This document shows, piece by piece, positions 1 to 8,901 of a DNA stretch of 64,000 nucleotides. A program made the position numbers and the translations under genes. A model generated the notes under the pieces. That model worked only from the letters and a program-made list of their open reading frames with translations. It made no database searches and had not been told where the DNA came from. Location: contig CP016093.1 of NCBI GenBank assembly GCA_001664005.1, positions 2,997,001 to 3,061,000 of the forward strand, written 5' to 3'. The DNA comes from Rhizobiales bacterium NRL2 (GTDB taxonomy: Bacteria; Pseudomonadota; Alphaproteobacteria; Minwuiales; Minwuiaceae). Positions within the stretch are counted from its first letter, which is position 1, and each line of letters opens with the position of its first letter.

Positions 1-213
1 GCGGTCGACGTGGCCGAACGGATCGCCGCGCACCCGCCGCTGGCCGTCGGCCATATCAAGCGCATTGCACGCGCCGCCAACGAGCCCGGCGACGCCGACG
101 CACTCGGTCTGGAACGCACGCTTTTCCTCGATCTGCTTGTCCAGGACGAGGCTTTGAACAATCTTGAGGCCTACAATGCCGGCAAGCTGGCGCTGAAGGA
201 TCGCGGGGACTGA
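1..213 (+). CDS. Enoyl-CoA hydratase/isomerase family protein, C-terminal fragment
   Basis: Only the last 70 codons are in the window; the frame is open from base 1, so the gene begins upstream. The visible part (A-ERIAAHPPLAVGHIKRIAR, then a helical tail ending LALKDRGD) matches the C-terminal helical region of crotonase-fold enzymes, where an AxxIA-x-P-P/A-L-A-V-x-x-x-K pattern precedes the trimer-forming helices. The catalytic part is not visible, so the substrate cannot be judged. It ends 9 bases before the dehydrogenase gene on the same strand, so it probably heads or belongs to that operon. Confidence 0.75.
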   Translation, partial: AVDVAERIAAHPPLAVGHIKRIARAANEPGDADALGLERTLFLDLLVQDEALNNLEAYNAGKLALKDRGD

Positions 214-222
214 ACGGGTAGC

Positions 223-1389
223 ATGAAGCCAGGACAGCACGAATTCCTGCCCCAGGACCGCGTGGTCTGGGGCCGGCCGGCGGCCGAGGCCGTTTCCGAC
301 GAGGCCGAGAAGCGCAACGCCCGGCGGGTCTTTGTGGTCGCCAGCAAGACGCTGAACCGCCAGACCGATGTGATCGAAGGGATCAGGAAAGCGCTCGGCG
401 ACCGCTTCGCCGGCGTCTTCGACGAGATTCGCGAGCACACGCCACGCGATTGCGTCATCGAGGCCGTCAGGGCGGCCAGGGCCGCGGAACCGGACCTGCT
501 GCTTTCTGTCGGCGGCGGCACGCCGATCGACGCGGTGAAGGTGATGCTCGTCTGCATGGCCGAAGGCGTCGACACGGTCGACGGCATGGGCGATCTGCAC
601 ATGAAGGTGCTGGCGGACGGCAGCCGCCACATCCCGAAGATCGGGGCGCCCCCCTGCCCTCACGTGGCGGTGCCGACGACGCTCTCGGCGGCGGAGTTTT
701 CCAATCTGGGCGGGTGTACAGATCCGGTGCGCCGGATCAAGGACGGCTACACCGCGCCGGGGATCAACCCGATGACCGTGATCCTGGATCCGGCGGTGAC
801 CATCCACACGCCGGACTGGCTCTGGCTCTCCACCGGTGTCCGCGGCGTCGATCATGCCGTGGAGGGCATCTGCGCGATCGAACCCTCGCCGATGGTCGAC
901 GGCTGCAGCCTGCAGGCGCTGCGCCTGTTCAACGACGCCCTGCCCGCCACCAAGCGCAATCCGTCCGACATGGGCGCCCGGCTGGCCTGCCAGCAGGCAG
1001 CATGGCTGTCCGGCTCCGGCATTCTCAGGGTCCAGTACGGGGCCAGCCACGGCATCGGCCACAGCCTGGGGGCGGTGACCGGCATGAGCCACGGCCACAC
1101 CTCCTGCGTCATGCTGGCGCCGGTGCTGCGCTACAATCTCAGCCACACCGAGGCACGGCAGAAATGGATCGCCAGCGCCATGGGACGCGAGGATGGCGAC
1201 GCCGCTCGCGCTGTCGCCGATCTGGTGCGCTCGCTGGATCAGCCGGGCAGCCTCAGGGCGATGGACGTCCAGCGCGAGCAGTTCGACGACATCGTCGCCG
1301 GCGCGATGCAGAACATGTGGGTGCGCACCAATCCCCGACCGATCGACAACCCGGAACAGGTCCGCGAGATACTGGAACTGGCGTGGTGA
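223..1389 (+). CDS. Iron-containing alcohol dehydrogenase family / maleylacetate reductase-like dehydrogenase
   Basis: 388 residues, full length for the Fe-ADH (group III) family. The NAD-binding GGG-T-P-I-D segment is at about residues 97-103 (LSVGGGTPIDAVK) and the VPTTLSAAEFSN segment at 150-161. The metal-site region reads TGVRGVDHAVEG (204-215) and SHGIGH...MSHGH (275-292). Histidines 211, 276, 280 and 290 are kept, but the position four before His211, an Asp metal ligand in true Fe-ADHs, is Arg207. That resembles maleylacetate reductases, which lack the metal. The substrate is unknown. The stop overlaps the GTG start of the next gene, implying translational coupling to the methyltransferase. 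Confidence 0.85.
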   Translation: MKPGQHEFLPQDRVVWGRPAAEAVSDEAEKRNARRVFVVASKTLNRQTDVIEGIRKALGDRFAGVFDEIREHTPRDCVIEAVRAARAAEPDLLLSVGGGTPIDAVKVMLVCMAEGVDTVDGMGDLHMKVLADGSRHIPKIGAPPCPHVAVPTTLSAAEFSNLGGCTDPVRRIKDGYTAPGINPMTVILDPAVTIHTPDWLWLSTGVRGVDHAVEGICAIEPSPMVDGCSLQALRLFNDALPATKRNPSDMGARLACQQAAWLSGSGILRVQYGASHGIGHSLGAVTGMSHGHTSCVMLAPVLRYNLSHTEARQKWIASAMGREDGDAARAVADLVRSLDQPGSLRAMDVQREQFDDIVAGAMQNMWVRTNPRPIDNPEQVREILELAW

Positions 1390-2225
1390 GCGGCGCGGAG
1401 GTCGATCTCTACGACCGCCACCCGATCAACGCCGAGCAGGTGCTGGCGGCAGTGGCGGCATCGGGCGGTGACCCGCAACGCCCGGGCGCGGCGGACCTGC
1501 GGCCACACGATCAGGATCACTATGGTGGCGTCGATGCGGTGCTGGCCCTGGCGACGGCGGCCGGCATCGAGGACGGACAGACGGTCGCCGACATCTGCGC
1601 CGGCATCGGCGGGCCTGCACGCCTGATCGCGGAGCGCTGGCCCGGCGTCCAGGTCCTGGCCCTGGACCTGAACGAGGGACGCTGCCGCGACGCCCGCCGG
1701 CTCAACCGGCTGGTAGGCCTGGACGGACGGGTCTGCGTGGTGCGCGCCGACGCTCAGCGCGTGCCGCTTTCGCCTTCGGGCATCGACGTGGCGATCAGTC
1801 AGGAAGCGATGCTCCACATTCCCGACAAGCTGGCCGTGATGCGTTCGATCCTGGCGGCGCTGAAACCCGGGGGCCGGTTCGCCTTCACCGACCTGGTGGC
1901 CGCCCCGGCGCTGACCGAGAGCGAGCGCGAAGCCATCGCCACCGGCGGCATGCAGATGGTCAACATCCAGAGCACCGCCCAGTACCGGAAGATGGCCGTG
2001 GCCGCGGGCTTCGAGGTCGTGCAGGTCGACGACCTGTCGGCCGACTGGGTGGGCATCCTGACGGAGCGGATGGAAATGTACCGGAGCCTGCGCCAGGCGA
2101 CGCTGGATGTGCATGGCGGCGACGCGCACGACCGCTACATGGCCGGTTACGAGGTCTTTGTCGGACTGGTTCGCGCCGGACACCTCGGCGGGGCGCGGAT
2201 CGTGCTGAGGCGGCCCCTCGATTAG
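1386..2225 (+). CDS. Class I SAM-dependent methyltransferase
   Basis: 279 residues from a GTG that overlaps the preceding stop (GTGA). I chose this start because the frame is open far upstream but only as antisense-like noise inside the dehydrogenase. Motif I is VADICAGIGGPARLIAE, followed by the acidic end of beta-2 (ALDLNEG), the VRADAQRVP segment and ALKPGGRFAFTDLVA. This is the layout of Methyltransf_11/25 small-molecule methyltransferases of the UbiE, sarcosine or phosphoethanolamine methyltransferase type. The acceptor is not predictable. Coupling to the Fe-ADH-family gene suggests a shared small-molecule pathway. Its stop codon lies inside a perfect inverted repeat. Confidence 0.85.
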   Translation: MSGAEVDLYDRHPINAEQVLAAVAASGGDPQRPGAADLRPHDQDHYGGVDAVLALATAAGIEDGQTVADICAGIGGPARLIAERWPGVQVLALDLNEGRCRDARRLNRLVGLDGRVCVVRADAQRVPLSPSGIDVAISQEAMLHIPDKLAVMRSILAALKPGGRFAFTDLVAAPALTESEREAIATGGMQMVNIQSTAQYRKMAVAAGFEVVQVDDLSADWVGILTERMEMYRSLRQATLDVHGGDAHDRYMAGYEVFVGLVRAGHLGGARIVLRRPLD

Positions 2226-2245
2226 GTCAGCAAAACTGACCTAAT
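2221..2245. promoter_or_regulatory. Perfect 10-bp inverted repeat upstream of indolepyruvate oxidoreductase
   Basis: ATTAGGTCAG, five bases CAAAA, then CTGACCTAAT: two perfect 10-bp arms spanning the methyltransferase stop codon and lying 68 bases before the next start. No T-run follows, so it looks more like a protein-binding operator than an intrinsic terminator. The binding protein is unknown and no regulator gene is adjacent. Confidence 0.5.
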
Positions 2246-2312
2246 ATTGACTTTCAGTCTGCTCCGAAGTACCTTCCAATACACCCATGCCACTGGTCCA
2301 GAGGAACTTCCG

Positions 2313-5300
2313 ATGAGTCTTGCCGAGGTCACTCTTGACGACAAATACGAGCTGGAGGAAGGCCGCGTATTCCTGACCGGCATCCAGGCGCTGATCCGCC
2401 TGCCCATGATGCAGCGCCAGCGCGACGTCGCGGCCGGCCTGAACACGGGCTGCTTCATCTCCGGCTATCGCGGCTCCCCGCTCGGCGCCTATGACCAGCA
2501 GCTCTGGCAGGCGAAGAAATTCCTGGAAAAGAACCACATTCACTTCCAGCCCGGGGTGAACGAGGATCTGGCGGCCACGGCCGTCTGGGGCTCGCAGCAG
2601 ACCAACCTCTATCCCAGCGCCAAGTATGACGGCGTCTTCTCCATCTGGTACGGCAAGGGCCCGGGCGTCGACCGCTCGCTGGACGTGCTCAAGCACATGA
2701 ACTCGGCCGGCATGTCGAAGCATGGCGGCGTGCTGCTGCTGGCCGGCGACGACCATGGCGGCGTCTCGTCCACGCTGCTGCACCAGTCGGAGCATGTCTT
2801 CGCCTCGGCGATGATACCGGTGCTGCATCCGGCGAACGTGCAGGAGTATCTGGACTTCGGCCTGCTCGGCTGGGCCATGAGCCGCTTCGCCGGCGTGGCG
2901 GTCGGCTTCAAGTGCGTTTCCGAGACGGTGGAGAGCGCGGCCAGCGTCTACATCGATCCCCACCGGGTGAACGTCACCCTGCCGGACATCGAACTGCCCG
3001 AGGGCGGCCTGTCCATCCGCTGGCCCGACGACCGCTTCAAGGAGGAGGAACGCCTCCACCGCTACAAGACCTACGCCGCCATTGCGTTCGCCCGCGCCAA
3101 CGGCATCGACCGCATCGTCATCGACAGCCCGAAGCCTAGGCTGGGAATCATCACCACCGGCAAGTCCTATCTGGACGTCATGCAGGCGCTGGAAGATCTC
3201 GGCATCGACGAGAAGATGGCCGCCGATATCGGCCTGCGTGTCTACAAGGTCGGCATGCCCTGGCCGCTGGAGCCGGAAGGCGCGCGTCACTTCGCCGAGG
3301 GTCTGGAAGAGGTCCTGGTGGTCGAGGAGAAACGCGCCCTGATCGAGAACCAGATCAAGGAGCAGCTCTACAACTGGCGCGAGGATGTCCGCCCGCGCGT
3401 CGTCGGCAAGTTCGACGAGAACCGCGACTGGCTGTTCCCGAGCCACGGCGAGCTGGGTCCGACCGAGATCGCCCGGGCCATCGCCCAGCGCCTGCGGCCG
3501 GTCCACACCAGCCCGCAGATCGAGGATCGCCTCGACTTCCTGGAGCGCAAGCAGCGCATGGCCGCGATGGCCACGCAGGCGAAGGACGGCGAGCAGAAGC
3601 TGGAGCGCATGCCCTACTTCTGCTCCGGCTGCCCGCACAATTCCTCGACCCGCGTCCCCGAAGGCAGCCGCGCCACCGCAGGCATCGGTTGCCATTTCAT
3701 GGCCGTGTGGATGAACCGGGAAACCTCGACCTACACCCAGATGGGCGGCGAGGGCACACCCTGGATCGGCCAGGCGCCGTTCACCGAGGACAAGCACGTC
3801 TTCGCCAACCTCGGCGACGGCACCTACTTCCATTCGGGCCTGCTGGCGGTCCGCGCCTCGGCGGCGGCCGGGGTCAACATCACCTACAAGATCCTCTACA
3901 ACGACGCGGTCGCCATGACCGGCGGACAGCAGCATGACGGCCAGCTCACGCCGATGGACATCGCCGCCCAGGTGAGCGCGGAGAATATCACCAAGCTGGT
4001 GGTCGTCACGGACGAACCCGACAAGTACCCGGCGGACGCCTTCCCTGCCGGCACCCCGATCCATCACCGCTCCGAGCTGGATCAGGTGCAGAAGGATCTG
4101 CGCGACACGCCGGGCTGCACGGTGCTGATCTACGACCAGACCTGCGCCGCCGAGAAGCGCCGCCGGCGCAAGCGCGGCCTCTATCCCGATCCGCCGAAGC
4201 GCGCCTTCATCAACACCGAGGTCTGCGAGGGCTGCGGCGACTGTTCGGTAAAGTCGAACTGCGTCTCCGTCGAACCCGACGAGACCGAATTCGGCCGCAA
4301 GCGCAAGATCAACCAGTCGAGCTGCAACAAGGATTTCTCCTGCGTCAACGGCTTCTGCCCCAGCTTCGTGACCGTCCATGGCGGCGGCCTGCGCAAGCCG
4401 AAGCGGGCCTCGGCGCCGACGAAGGCCTCCGGCGGGATCGACGACATCGTCGCCGATCTGCCGACGCCCGAGACCGCGTCCGTGGACGAACCGGTCGGCA
4501 TTCTGGTCACCGGCATCGGCGGCACCGGCGTGCTGACCGTCGGCGCCCTGCTCGGCATGGCGGCGCATCTGGAGGGCAAGGGCTCGTCTGTGCTGGACTA
4601 CACCGGCCTCGCCCAGAAGAACGGCGCGGTGATGAGCCATGTCCGCATCGCGAAACGCCCAGAGGATATCCAGGCCGTCCGCATCGCGTCGGGCGGCTCC
4701 GATCTCGTGCTGGGCTGCGACATGGTTGTCGCCGCCTCGGAAGCCGCGCTCCAGACCATGGACAATGGCGGCACACGCGCCATCGTGAACAGCCACCTGG
4801 CGCCGACAGCGGCCTTCACGCTCAACCCGGATCTGCAGTACGGCCCGAACGCCATGCAGGACGCCATCCGCCAGGCGGCCGGCGACAACCAGACCGAGTT
4901 CCTGGACGCCACGCGGATCGCCACGGCGCTGATGGGCGACAGCATCGCCACCAACCTGTTCATGCTGGGCTACGCCTACCAGCGGGGTCAGCTTCCCGTC
5001 GGCCTGGAGGCGATCATGCGCGCCATCGAGCTGAACGGCGTGGCCGTGGCCATGAACAAGGAAACCTTCAACTGGGGCCGTCTGGCCGCTCACGACATCG
5101 ACCGGGTCGAGAAGGCGGCCGAGCCGACCGGCACCGTGGTGCCGTTCCACAAGCCGCTCACGGACCTGGAGGACATCGTCGCCCATCGCCGCGATCTGCT
5201 GACGAAGTACCAGGACGCGGCCTATGCCGACCGCTACGAGGCGCTGGTGCGCAGGATCGAGAAGGCTGACAAGGCCGCTGGCGGCGGCTTCACCGGCCTC

Positions 5301-5822
5301 GCCGAAGCGGTGGCTCGGAACTTCGCGAAGCTGATGGCCTACAAGGACGAATACGAGGTCGCCCGGCTCTACACCGACGGCACCTTCATGCGCCGCATCC
5401 GCGAGCAGTTCGAGGGCGACTACAAGCTGAAGTTCCACCTCGCGCCGCCGATCGTCAGCCGGCCCGACCCGGAGACCGGCGAGGTCGGGAAGAAGGAATT
5501 CGGCCCCTGGGTCATGCCGCTGTTCCGCGTGCTGGCGAAGATGAAGGGCCTGCGCGGCACCCGCTTCGATATCTTCGGACGCACCGAGGAGCGCCGTCAC
5601 GAGCGCCAGCTCATCGCCGACTACGAAGCGCTGATGGAGGAGGTCGCTGCGAAGCTCGACGGCGCCAACTACATGACCGCGCTGGAGCTCGCCAAGCTGC
5701 CCGAGCAGATCAAGGGGTACGGCCACATCAAGGAGCGCAACCTGGCCCAGGCGAAGCGGAAGGAGGCCGAACTGCTGGCAGCGTTCCGCAACCCGGCCGA
5801 CGCTTCCGAGGCCGCCGAATAG
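2313..5822 (+). CDS. Indolepyruvate ferredoxin oxidoreductase, fused alpha/beta (IorA-IorB) form
   Basis: 1169 residues, the size of the single-chain enzyme of proteobacteria. It oxidatively decarboxylates aryl (indole-) pyruvates to acyl-CoA and reduces ferredoxin with TPP, which serves aromatic amino acid catabolism. The order is a pyruvate:ferredoxin oxidoreductase N-domain (FISGYRGSPLGAYD near residue 50), a TPP half (CSGCPHNSSTRVPEG, GGEGTPWIG, NLGDGTYFHSG, about 430-520), a cysteine-rich stretch (CEGCGDC...C...C...C, about 634-690) and a gamma-type domain (GILVTGIGGTGVLT, from about 729). The ATG at 2313 follows GAGGAAC at a good distance; an upstream in-frame start at 2247 has no such site. 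It has its own leader with a 25-bp inverted repeat and is probably a separate transcription unit. Confidence 0.95.
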   Translation: MSLAEVTLDDKYELEEGRVFLTGIQALIRLPMMQRQRDVAAGLNTGCFISGYRGSPLGAYDQQLWQAKKFLEKNHIHFQPGVNEDLAATAVWGSQQTNLYPSAKYDGVFSIWYGKGPGVDRSLDVLKHMNSAGMSKHGGVLLLAGDDHGGVSSTLLHQSEHVFASAMIPVLHPANVQEYLDFGLLGWAMSRFAGVAVGFKCVSETVESAASVYIDPHRVNVTLPDIELPEGGLSIRWPDDRFKEEERLHRYKTYAAIAFARANGIDRIVIDSPKPRLGIITTGKSYLDVMQALEDLGIDEKMAADIGLRVYKVGMPWPLEPEGARHFAEGLEEVLVVEEKRALIENQIKEQLYNWREDVRPRVVGKFDENRDWLFPSHGELGPTEIARAIAQRLRPVHTSPQIEDRLDFLERKQRMAAMATQAKDGEQKLERMPYFCSGCPHNSSTRVPEGSRATAGIGCHFMAVWMNRETSTYTQMGGEGTPWIGQAPFTEDKHVFANLGDGTYFHSGLLAVRASAAAGVNITYKILYNDAVAMTGGQQHDGQLTPMDIAAQVSAENITKLVVVTDEPDKYPADAFPAGTPIHHRSELDQVQKDLRDTPGCTVLIYDQTCAAEKRRRRKRGLYPDPPKRAFINTEVCEGCGDCSVKSNCVSVEPDETEFGRKRKINQSSCNKDFSCVNGFCPSFVTVHGGGLRKPKRASAPTKASGGIDDIVADLPTPETASVDEPVGILVTGIGGTGVLTVGALLGMAAHLEGKGSSVLDYTGLAQKNGAVMSHVRIAKRPEDIQAVRIASGGSDLVLGCDMVVAASEAALQTMDNGGTRAIVNSHLAPTAAFTLNPDLQYGPNAMQDAIRQAAGDNQTEFLDATRIATALMGDSIATNLFMLGYAYQRGQLPVGLEAIMRAIELNGVAVAMNKETFNWGRLAAHDIDRVEKAAEPTGTVVPFHKPLTDLEDIVAHRRDLLTKYQDAAYADRYEALVRRIEKADKAAGGGFTGLAEAVARNFAKLMAYKDEYEVARLYTDGTFMRRIREQFEGDYKLKFHLAPPIVSRPDPETGEVGKKEFGPWVMPLFRVLAKMKGLRGTRFDIFGRTEERRHERQLIADYEALMEEVAAKLDGANYMTALELAKLPEQIKGYGHIKERNLAQAKRKEAELLAAFRNPADASEAAE

Positions 5823-5826
5823 GGCA

Positions 5827-5890
5827 AGGCCGTCGTTTCACGACCGGCCTGGCAAAAATCCCTGTCATCGCCGCCTTGTGCGGGGATGAC
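5827..5890. terminator. Two hairpins between convergent genes
   Basis: Between the oxidoreductase stop and the convergent acetyltransferase there are two stem-loops. One is at 5827-5850 (AGGCCGTCG against CGACCGGCCT with one bulged base). The other is at 5864-5890 (GTCATCGCCGC against GCGGGGATGAC with one mismatch). Neither has a strong T-tract. The second belongs to the GTCATC-type intergenic repeats seen again near 23.65 and 47.6 kb. A shared convergent terminator is the likely function. Confidence 0.45.
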
Positions 5891-5904
5891 ACTGTTCGCC
5901 CGGC

Positions 5905-6627
5905 CTATCCCCGGTGGACCAGAACCGGTCCAGTGAGTTCGGAGAGGCGGCGCCTCTGCCGGCCTTCGGCGTCGAAGTTGTCCGGCGCCAACCACGTCTC
6001 ATAGGCTTCGCGCAGCCGGGGCCACTCCCGGTCGATGCAGGCGTACCAGGCGGTGTCGCGGTTGCGCCCCTTGACGACGTAGTGCTGGCGGAAGACACCC
6101 TCGAAGGAGAAGCCGAAGCGCTGCGCCGCGCGCCGGGAGCGTTCGTTGAGGCTGTCGCACTTCCACTCGTAGCGGCGGAAGCCGCACTCGAAGACGCGCT
6201 TCATCATCAGGTACATCGCCTCCGTCGCCGCGGCGCTCCGCTGCAGGTCCGGGGAGAAATGGATGTGACCGACCTCGACCCGTCCCATGGCGCGTTCGAT
6301 GTTGAGAAAGCTGGCGAGTCCGAGCGCGCGGCGGCTCGCAGCGTCCCGGATCAGGACGAAGAGGGGATCCCTGCCCGTGCATGTCGCCTGATACCAGGCC
6401 CTGAAGGTCTCGATATCGGGAAAGGGGCCATAGGGCAGGTAGATCCAGTCCCGCGCCTCGCTGCCCGTCTGGAAGACTTCGTAGAGCTCGTCCGCCTGAG
6501 CCGGCCGGCCCGCCGGCTCCAGCGTGCAGTAGCGGCCCGTCATCGGCGCGTCACCGGGGCCCGCCGCGCCCTTCCAGCCGGGCAGCGGCTCTCCGGTCCT
6601 GTACGCCGGCACGAATTTCTCGGTCAT
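5905..6627 (-). CDS. GNAT-family N-acetyltransferase, RimJ/RimL type
   Basis: 240 residues. The GNAT fold is visible as ALGLASFLNI, then VEVGHIHFSPDLQRSAAATEAMYLMM (beta-4 to helix 3 with the acetyl-CoA loop, here QRSAAAT in place of the usual Q/RxxGxG/A) and YEWKCDSLNERSRRAAQRFGFSFEG near the end. The N-S/N-x-x-S-x-x-x-A-x-x-x-G-F pattern is typical of RimJ/RimL relatives, which acetylate protein N-termini or small amines. The exact substrate is unknown. It is convergent with the indolepyruvate oxidoreductase. The next minus-strand gene starts more than 500 bases upstream, so it may be a single-gene unit. Confidence 0.85.
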   Translation of the reverse strand: MTEKFVPAYRTGEPLPGWKGAAGPGDAPMTGRYCTLEPAGRPAQADELYEVFQTGSEARDWIYLPYGPFPDIETFRAWYQATCTGRDPLFVLIRDAASRRALGLASFLNIERAMGRVEVGHIHFSPDLQRSAAATEAMYLMMKRVFECGFRRYEWKCDSLNERSRRAAQRFGFSFEGVFRQHYVVKGRNRDTAWYACIDREWPRLREAYETWLAPDNFDAEGRQRRRLSELTGPVLVHRG

Positions 6628-6684
6628 CCCCAGCTCCCCGTTCGGACTTCGCGGGAGGATTCTAGCCGGTGTTCAACCGGTCTG

Positions 6685-7149
6685 TCAGGAAGACTCGTCG
6701 CGCCGCTGCGCCATCGCGGGCTCGCACTGCGTCCGCGCGCGATGCAGCGGGCGGTAGAACATGAACGGACGCCGCCCGAAATCGTCGTCGCCGGAGCGGA
6801 AGAAGATGCTGCGGGTATCAAAGCGGGCCTCGCAGGAGCAGGTCAGATCCGCAGCTGGCGCCGTTTCCATCACAACGAAACCGGTCATGGTCGTCTCGAC
6901 GCGCCCGCGCCGCGACAGGAAGGCGGGATCGATCCGGCCCGCGCGCGTGCCGTGGCCGACACGTTCGCCCTGCCCGTCGAAGATGCGGCAGTCGAGATGC
7001 ACGCCGTTCACGCGCTGGTCGAAGCTCTGCCAGTCGAGCTTCACCTCGAGCGGAATGGTCCTGACCCCGTCGGCCGGTTCGGCGGCGCTAGCCGCCCCGC
7101 CGGCAAGGGCGATCACGGCGGCGATGGCGGTCACTGCTGTGCGGCGCAT
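6685..7149 (-). CDS. Small exported protein of unknown function
   Basis: 154 residues. The ATG at 7149 is preceded by GGGAGG and opens a clear signal peptide: MRRTAVTAIAAVIALAGG then AASA|AEP. An upstream in-frame ATG at 7227 would bury the signal peptide and has no ribosome site. The mature part is about 130 residues of mixed beta-like sequence with four cysteines (DCRIFDG, LTCSCEAR, TQCEP), which would suit disulphides in the periplasm. I recognise no family. It lies between the acetyltransferase and the marR gene on the same strand. Confidence 0.65.
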   Translation of the reverse strand: MRRTAVTAIAAVIALAGGAASAAEPADGVRTIPLEVKLDWQSFDQRVNGVHLDCRIFDGQGERVGHGTRAGRIDPAFLSRRGRVETTMTGFVVMETAPAADLTCSCEARFDTRSIFFRSGDDDFGRRPFMFYRPLHRARTQCEPAMAQRRDESS

Positions 7150-7223
7150 GCCACGCCTCCCGTTGTCCGTTGCGTTGCCGTTCAGGTGGTGACGGCAGGA
7201 CGGCCGGACAACGACGGCGATCT

Positions 7224-7724
7224 TCACATCTGGTCGACGGCGGCGTCATTGCGGTGCGAATCGAGCCAGCGGCGCAGACGGAACAACGGCTTCTGCAACG
7301 CCGCCAGTTCATCGGTCGGCCAGTCGGCGAAGATCCGCGCGGCGTCGGGGGCCAGACGCCTGAGGGCCGCATCGTGGGCCGCGCGTCCCTCGGCCGTCAG
7401 AAAGAGCCGCTTGCGGCGCGCATCTTCAGGATCGGCCTCGGCCCGGAGATAGCCCTTCGCCAGCAGCTTCTGCACGGACTTGGTCATGCCGGGCTGCTGC
7501 ACCTGGAAGGCGCGCGCAAGGTCGGTGACAGTGCGGTCGTCGCCCAACCGGACGAGATGGTTGAGAATGCTGAACAACGGCAGCGGCAGATCCTCGCCCA
7601 GGATCTGCCGCGCCCGTTCGGAAGCGAGCTGGTTGCAGATGCCGATGCTGGTCAGCAGTTCCCACTGCAGCCGCTCGCGTTCGCTCAGCCCCTCATGGAC
7701 GAATGTGTTGGCGGATTCGCTCAT
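7224..7724 (-). CDS. MarR-family transcriptional regulator
   Basis: 166 residues. The winged helix-turn-helix is seen in LPLPLFSILNHLVRLGDDRTVTDLARAFQVQQPGMTKSVQKLLAKGYL, followed by the wing DPEDARRKRLFLTAEGRAAHDAA, the classic MarR D-x-R-x-x-x-L-x-L-T-x-x-G pattern. The ATG overlaps the stop of the upstream nitroreductase-like gene (ATGA), so the two are one operon. The regulator probably represses its own operon and the divergent sulfatase through the twin palindromes at 8902-8937. Confidence 0.9.
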   Translation of the reverse strand: MSESANTFVHEGLSERERLQWELLTSIGICNQLASERARQILGEDLPLPLFSILNHLVRLGDDRTVTDLARAFQVQQPGMTKSVQKLLAKGYLRAEADPEDARRKRLFLTAEGRAAHDAALRRLAPDAARIFADWPTDELAALQKPLFRLRRWLDSHRNDAAVDQM

Positions 7725-8884
7725 GCCCCGACTATAGCAGCGACCGGCCGGCGCGGCGTCGGTCCCGGCGCCGCCGCATGACCCAGCCGGACCAGCATCT
7801 GGACATGCGCCGGCGGTTCGACCGCAAGCGTATCCAGCAGCCGCGCCTGCAGGTCCGCCATTTCCGGGTATTCCTGCAGGAGCTGGCTCATGGGGTGCAG
7901 CGCGACGCCGGACGCGGTCGCCTGCAGATTGAGGCGCACATAGTCCATGCCGGCGCGGATCTGGCTCAGGCGGCTGTTGTCGGGGCTCACCACCCAGGCG
8001 AAACCCATCGCCGTCTGCGCCTGGTCGCGGGCCATGTCGAGACCGATCTGGAACGACTCCGTGCCAGGCGTGGCGATGGCCTCCCGGCTGACGAACCCCA
8101 GCCGCGTGCCCCACCAGATCATCGGACCGGCGAGTTCGATGCCGTCCGGGTTGCGGGCGATCTCCTCCGGTCCCAGCCGCATCAGGTCGATGCTTTCCCT
8201 GAACGTGCGGGGCGTCTCGATCTCGCGGCGGAGCCCGGCTTCCATGAGGTCGCGCAGCACCGGCCGCAGCGCCGGATCGTTGCTGCCCATCACCCGCGCG
8301 CCATGCAGGCCCGGACCGGTCAGCGCCGCCAGTTCGCCGTCCGTCACCGGATGGGCGGTATCATAGGTTTCCTTGTTGCTTCGGCGCACGGCGACCGCCG
8401 CGAACAGCGGATCGCGGACGACGCCCGGGTCGCGGACGAGTCGAATGCGGGCCACCGGCCGGCCGTCCAGACGCTCCGGCGCGAAGGGCCCCTCCGGCAG
8501 CAGTTCGATCTCGGCGCGGTGCCCGCTCTCGGCGGCGGCCATGCGATAGATTTCCAGAAATGTCCCGTGGCCGATCAGGATCTGGCGGCCCGGCGGATCG
8601 GTTTCCGGCAGCAGGCGATCAAGGTCGACATGCAGCGTCAGCGCGTCATCGCCTTCCAGGCGCAGCAGCCAGGGCTGCATGTTGTGCGGGTTCGGCGCCA
8701 GCAGGGCGTGGGCGGCCGCGCGAATACGGGGATCGTCGATCCCCTGCCCCGGCGCCCGCCATGGAGCGACCGCGCTGTCCGGCATCGCGCCCCGGGTCAT
8801 CGCCCAGTAGCCGCCGCCCGCCGTCAGCGCGGCAACCGCACCGCCCGCACCCATGATCCTGATGAACTTCCGCCGCGAAACCAT
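7721..8884 (-). CDS. Tat-exported nitroreductase-like (Acg-type) flavoprotein
   Basis: 387 residues. The N-terminus MVSRRKFIRIMGAGGAVAAL is a twin-arginine signal (S-R-R-K-F) followed by a hydrophobic stretch. The body carries HALLAPNPHNMQPW (about 60-73), typical of nitroreductase-fold proteins, and RRSNKETYD. Two half-domains as in the Acg family suggest a flavin-binding or FMN-sequestering protein acting in the periplasm; the substrate is unknown. The ATG at 8884 has GGAGAA six bases upstream. It is translationally coupled to the MarR gene downstream and is divergent from the sulfatase. Confidence 0.8.
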   Translation of the reverse strand: MVSRRKFIRIMGAGGAVAALTAGGGYWAMTRGAMPDSAVAPWRAPGQGIDDPRIRAAAHALLAPNPHNMQPWLLRLEGDDALTLHVDLDRLLPETDPPGRQILIGHGTFLEIYRMAAAESGHRAEIELLPEGPFAPERLDGRPVARIRLVRDPGVVRDPLFAAVAVRRSNKETYDTAHPVTDGELAALTGPGLHGARVMGSNDPALRPVLRDLMEAGLRREIETPRTFRESIDLMRLGPEEIARNPDGIELAGPMIWWGTRLGFVSREAIATPGTESFQIGLDMARDQAQTAMGFAWVVSPDNSRLSQIRAGMDYVRLNLQATASGVALHPMSQLLQEYPEMADLQARLLDTLAVEPPAHVQMLVRLGHAAAPGPTPRRPVAAIVGA

Positions 8885-8901
8885 CGCCGTTCTCCATAAA
8901 A

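Noticed and set aside
2241-5726. A very long open frame on the minus strand (over 1100 codons) opposite the indolepyruvate oxidoreductase
   Set aside because: It is an antisense mirror of a high-GC gene; its translation is rich in D, R, H, V, G and A, has no motif and no ribosome site, and the plus-strand protein is unmistakable.
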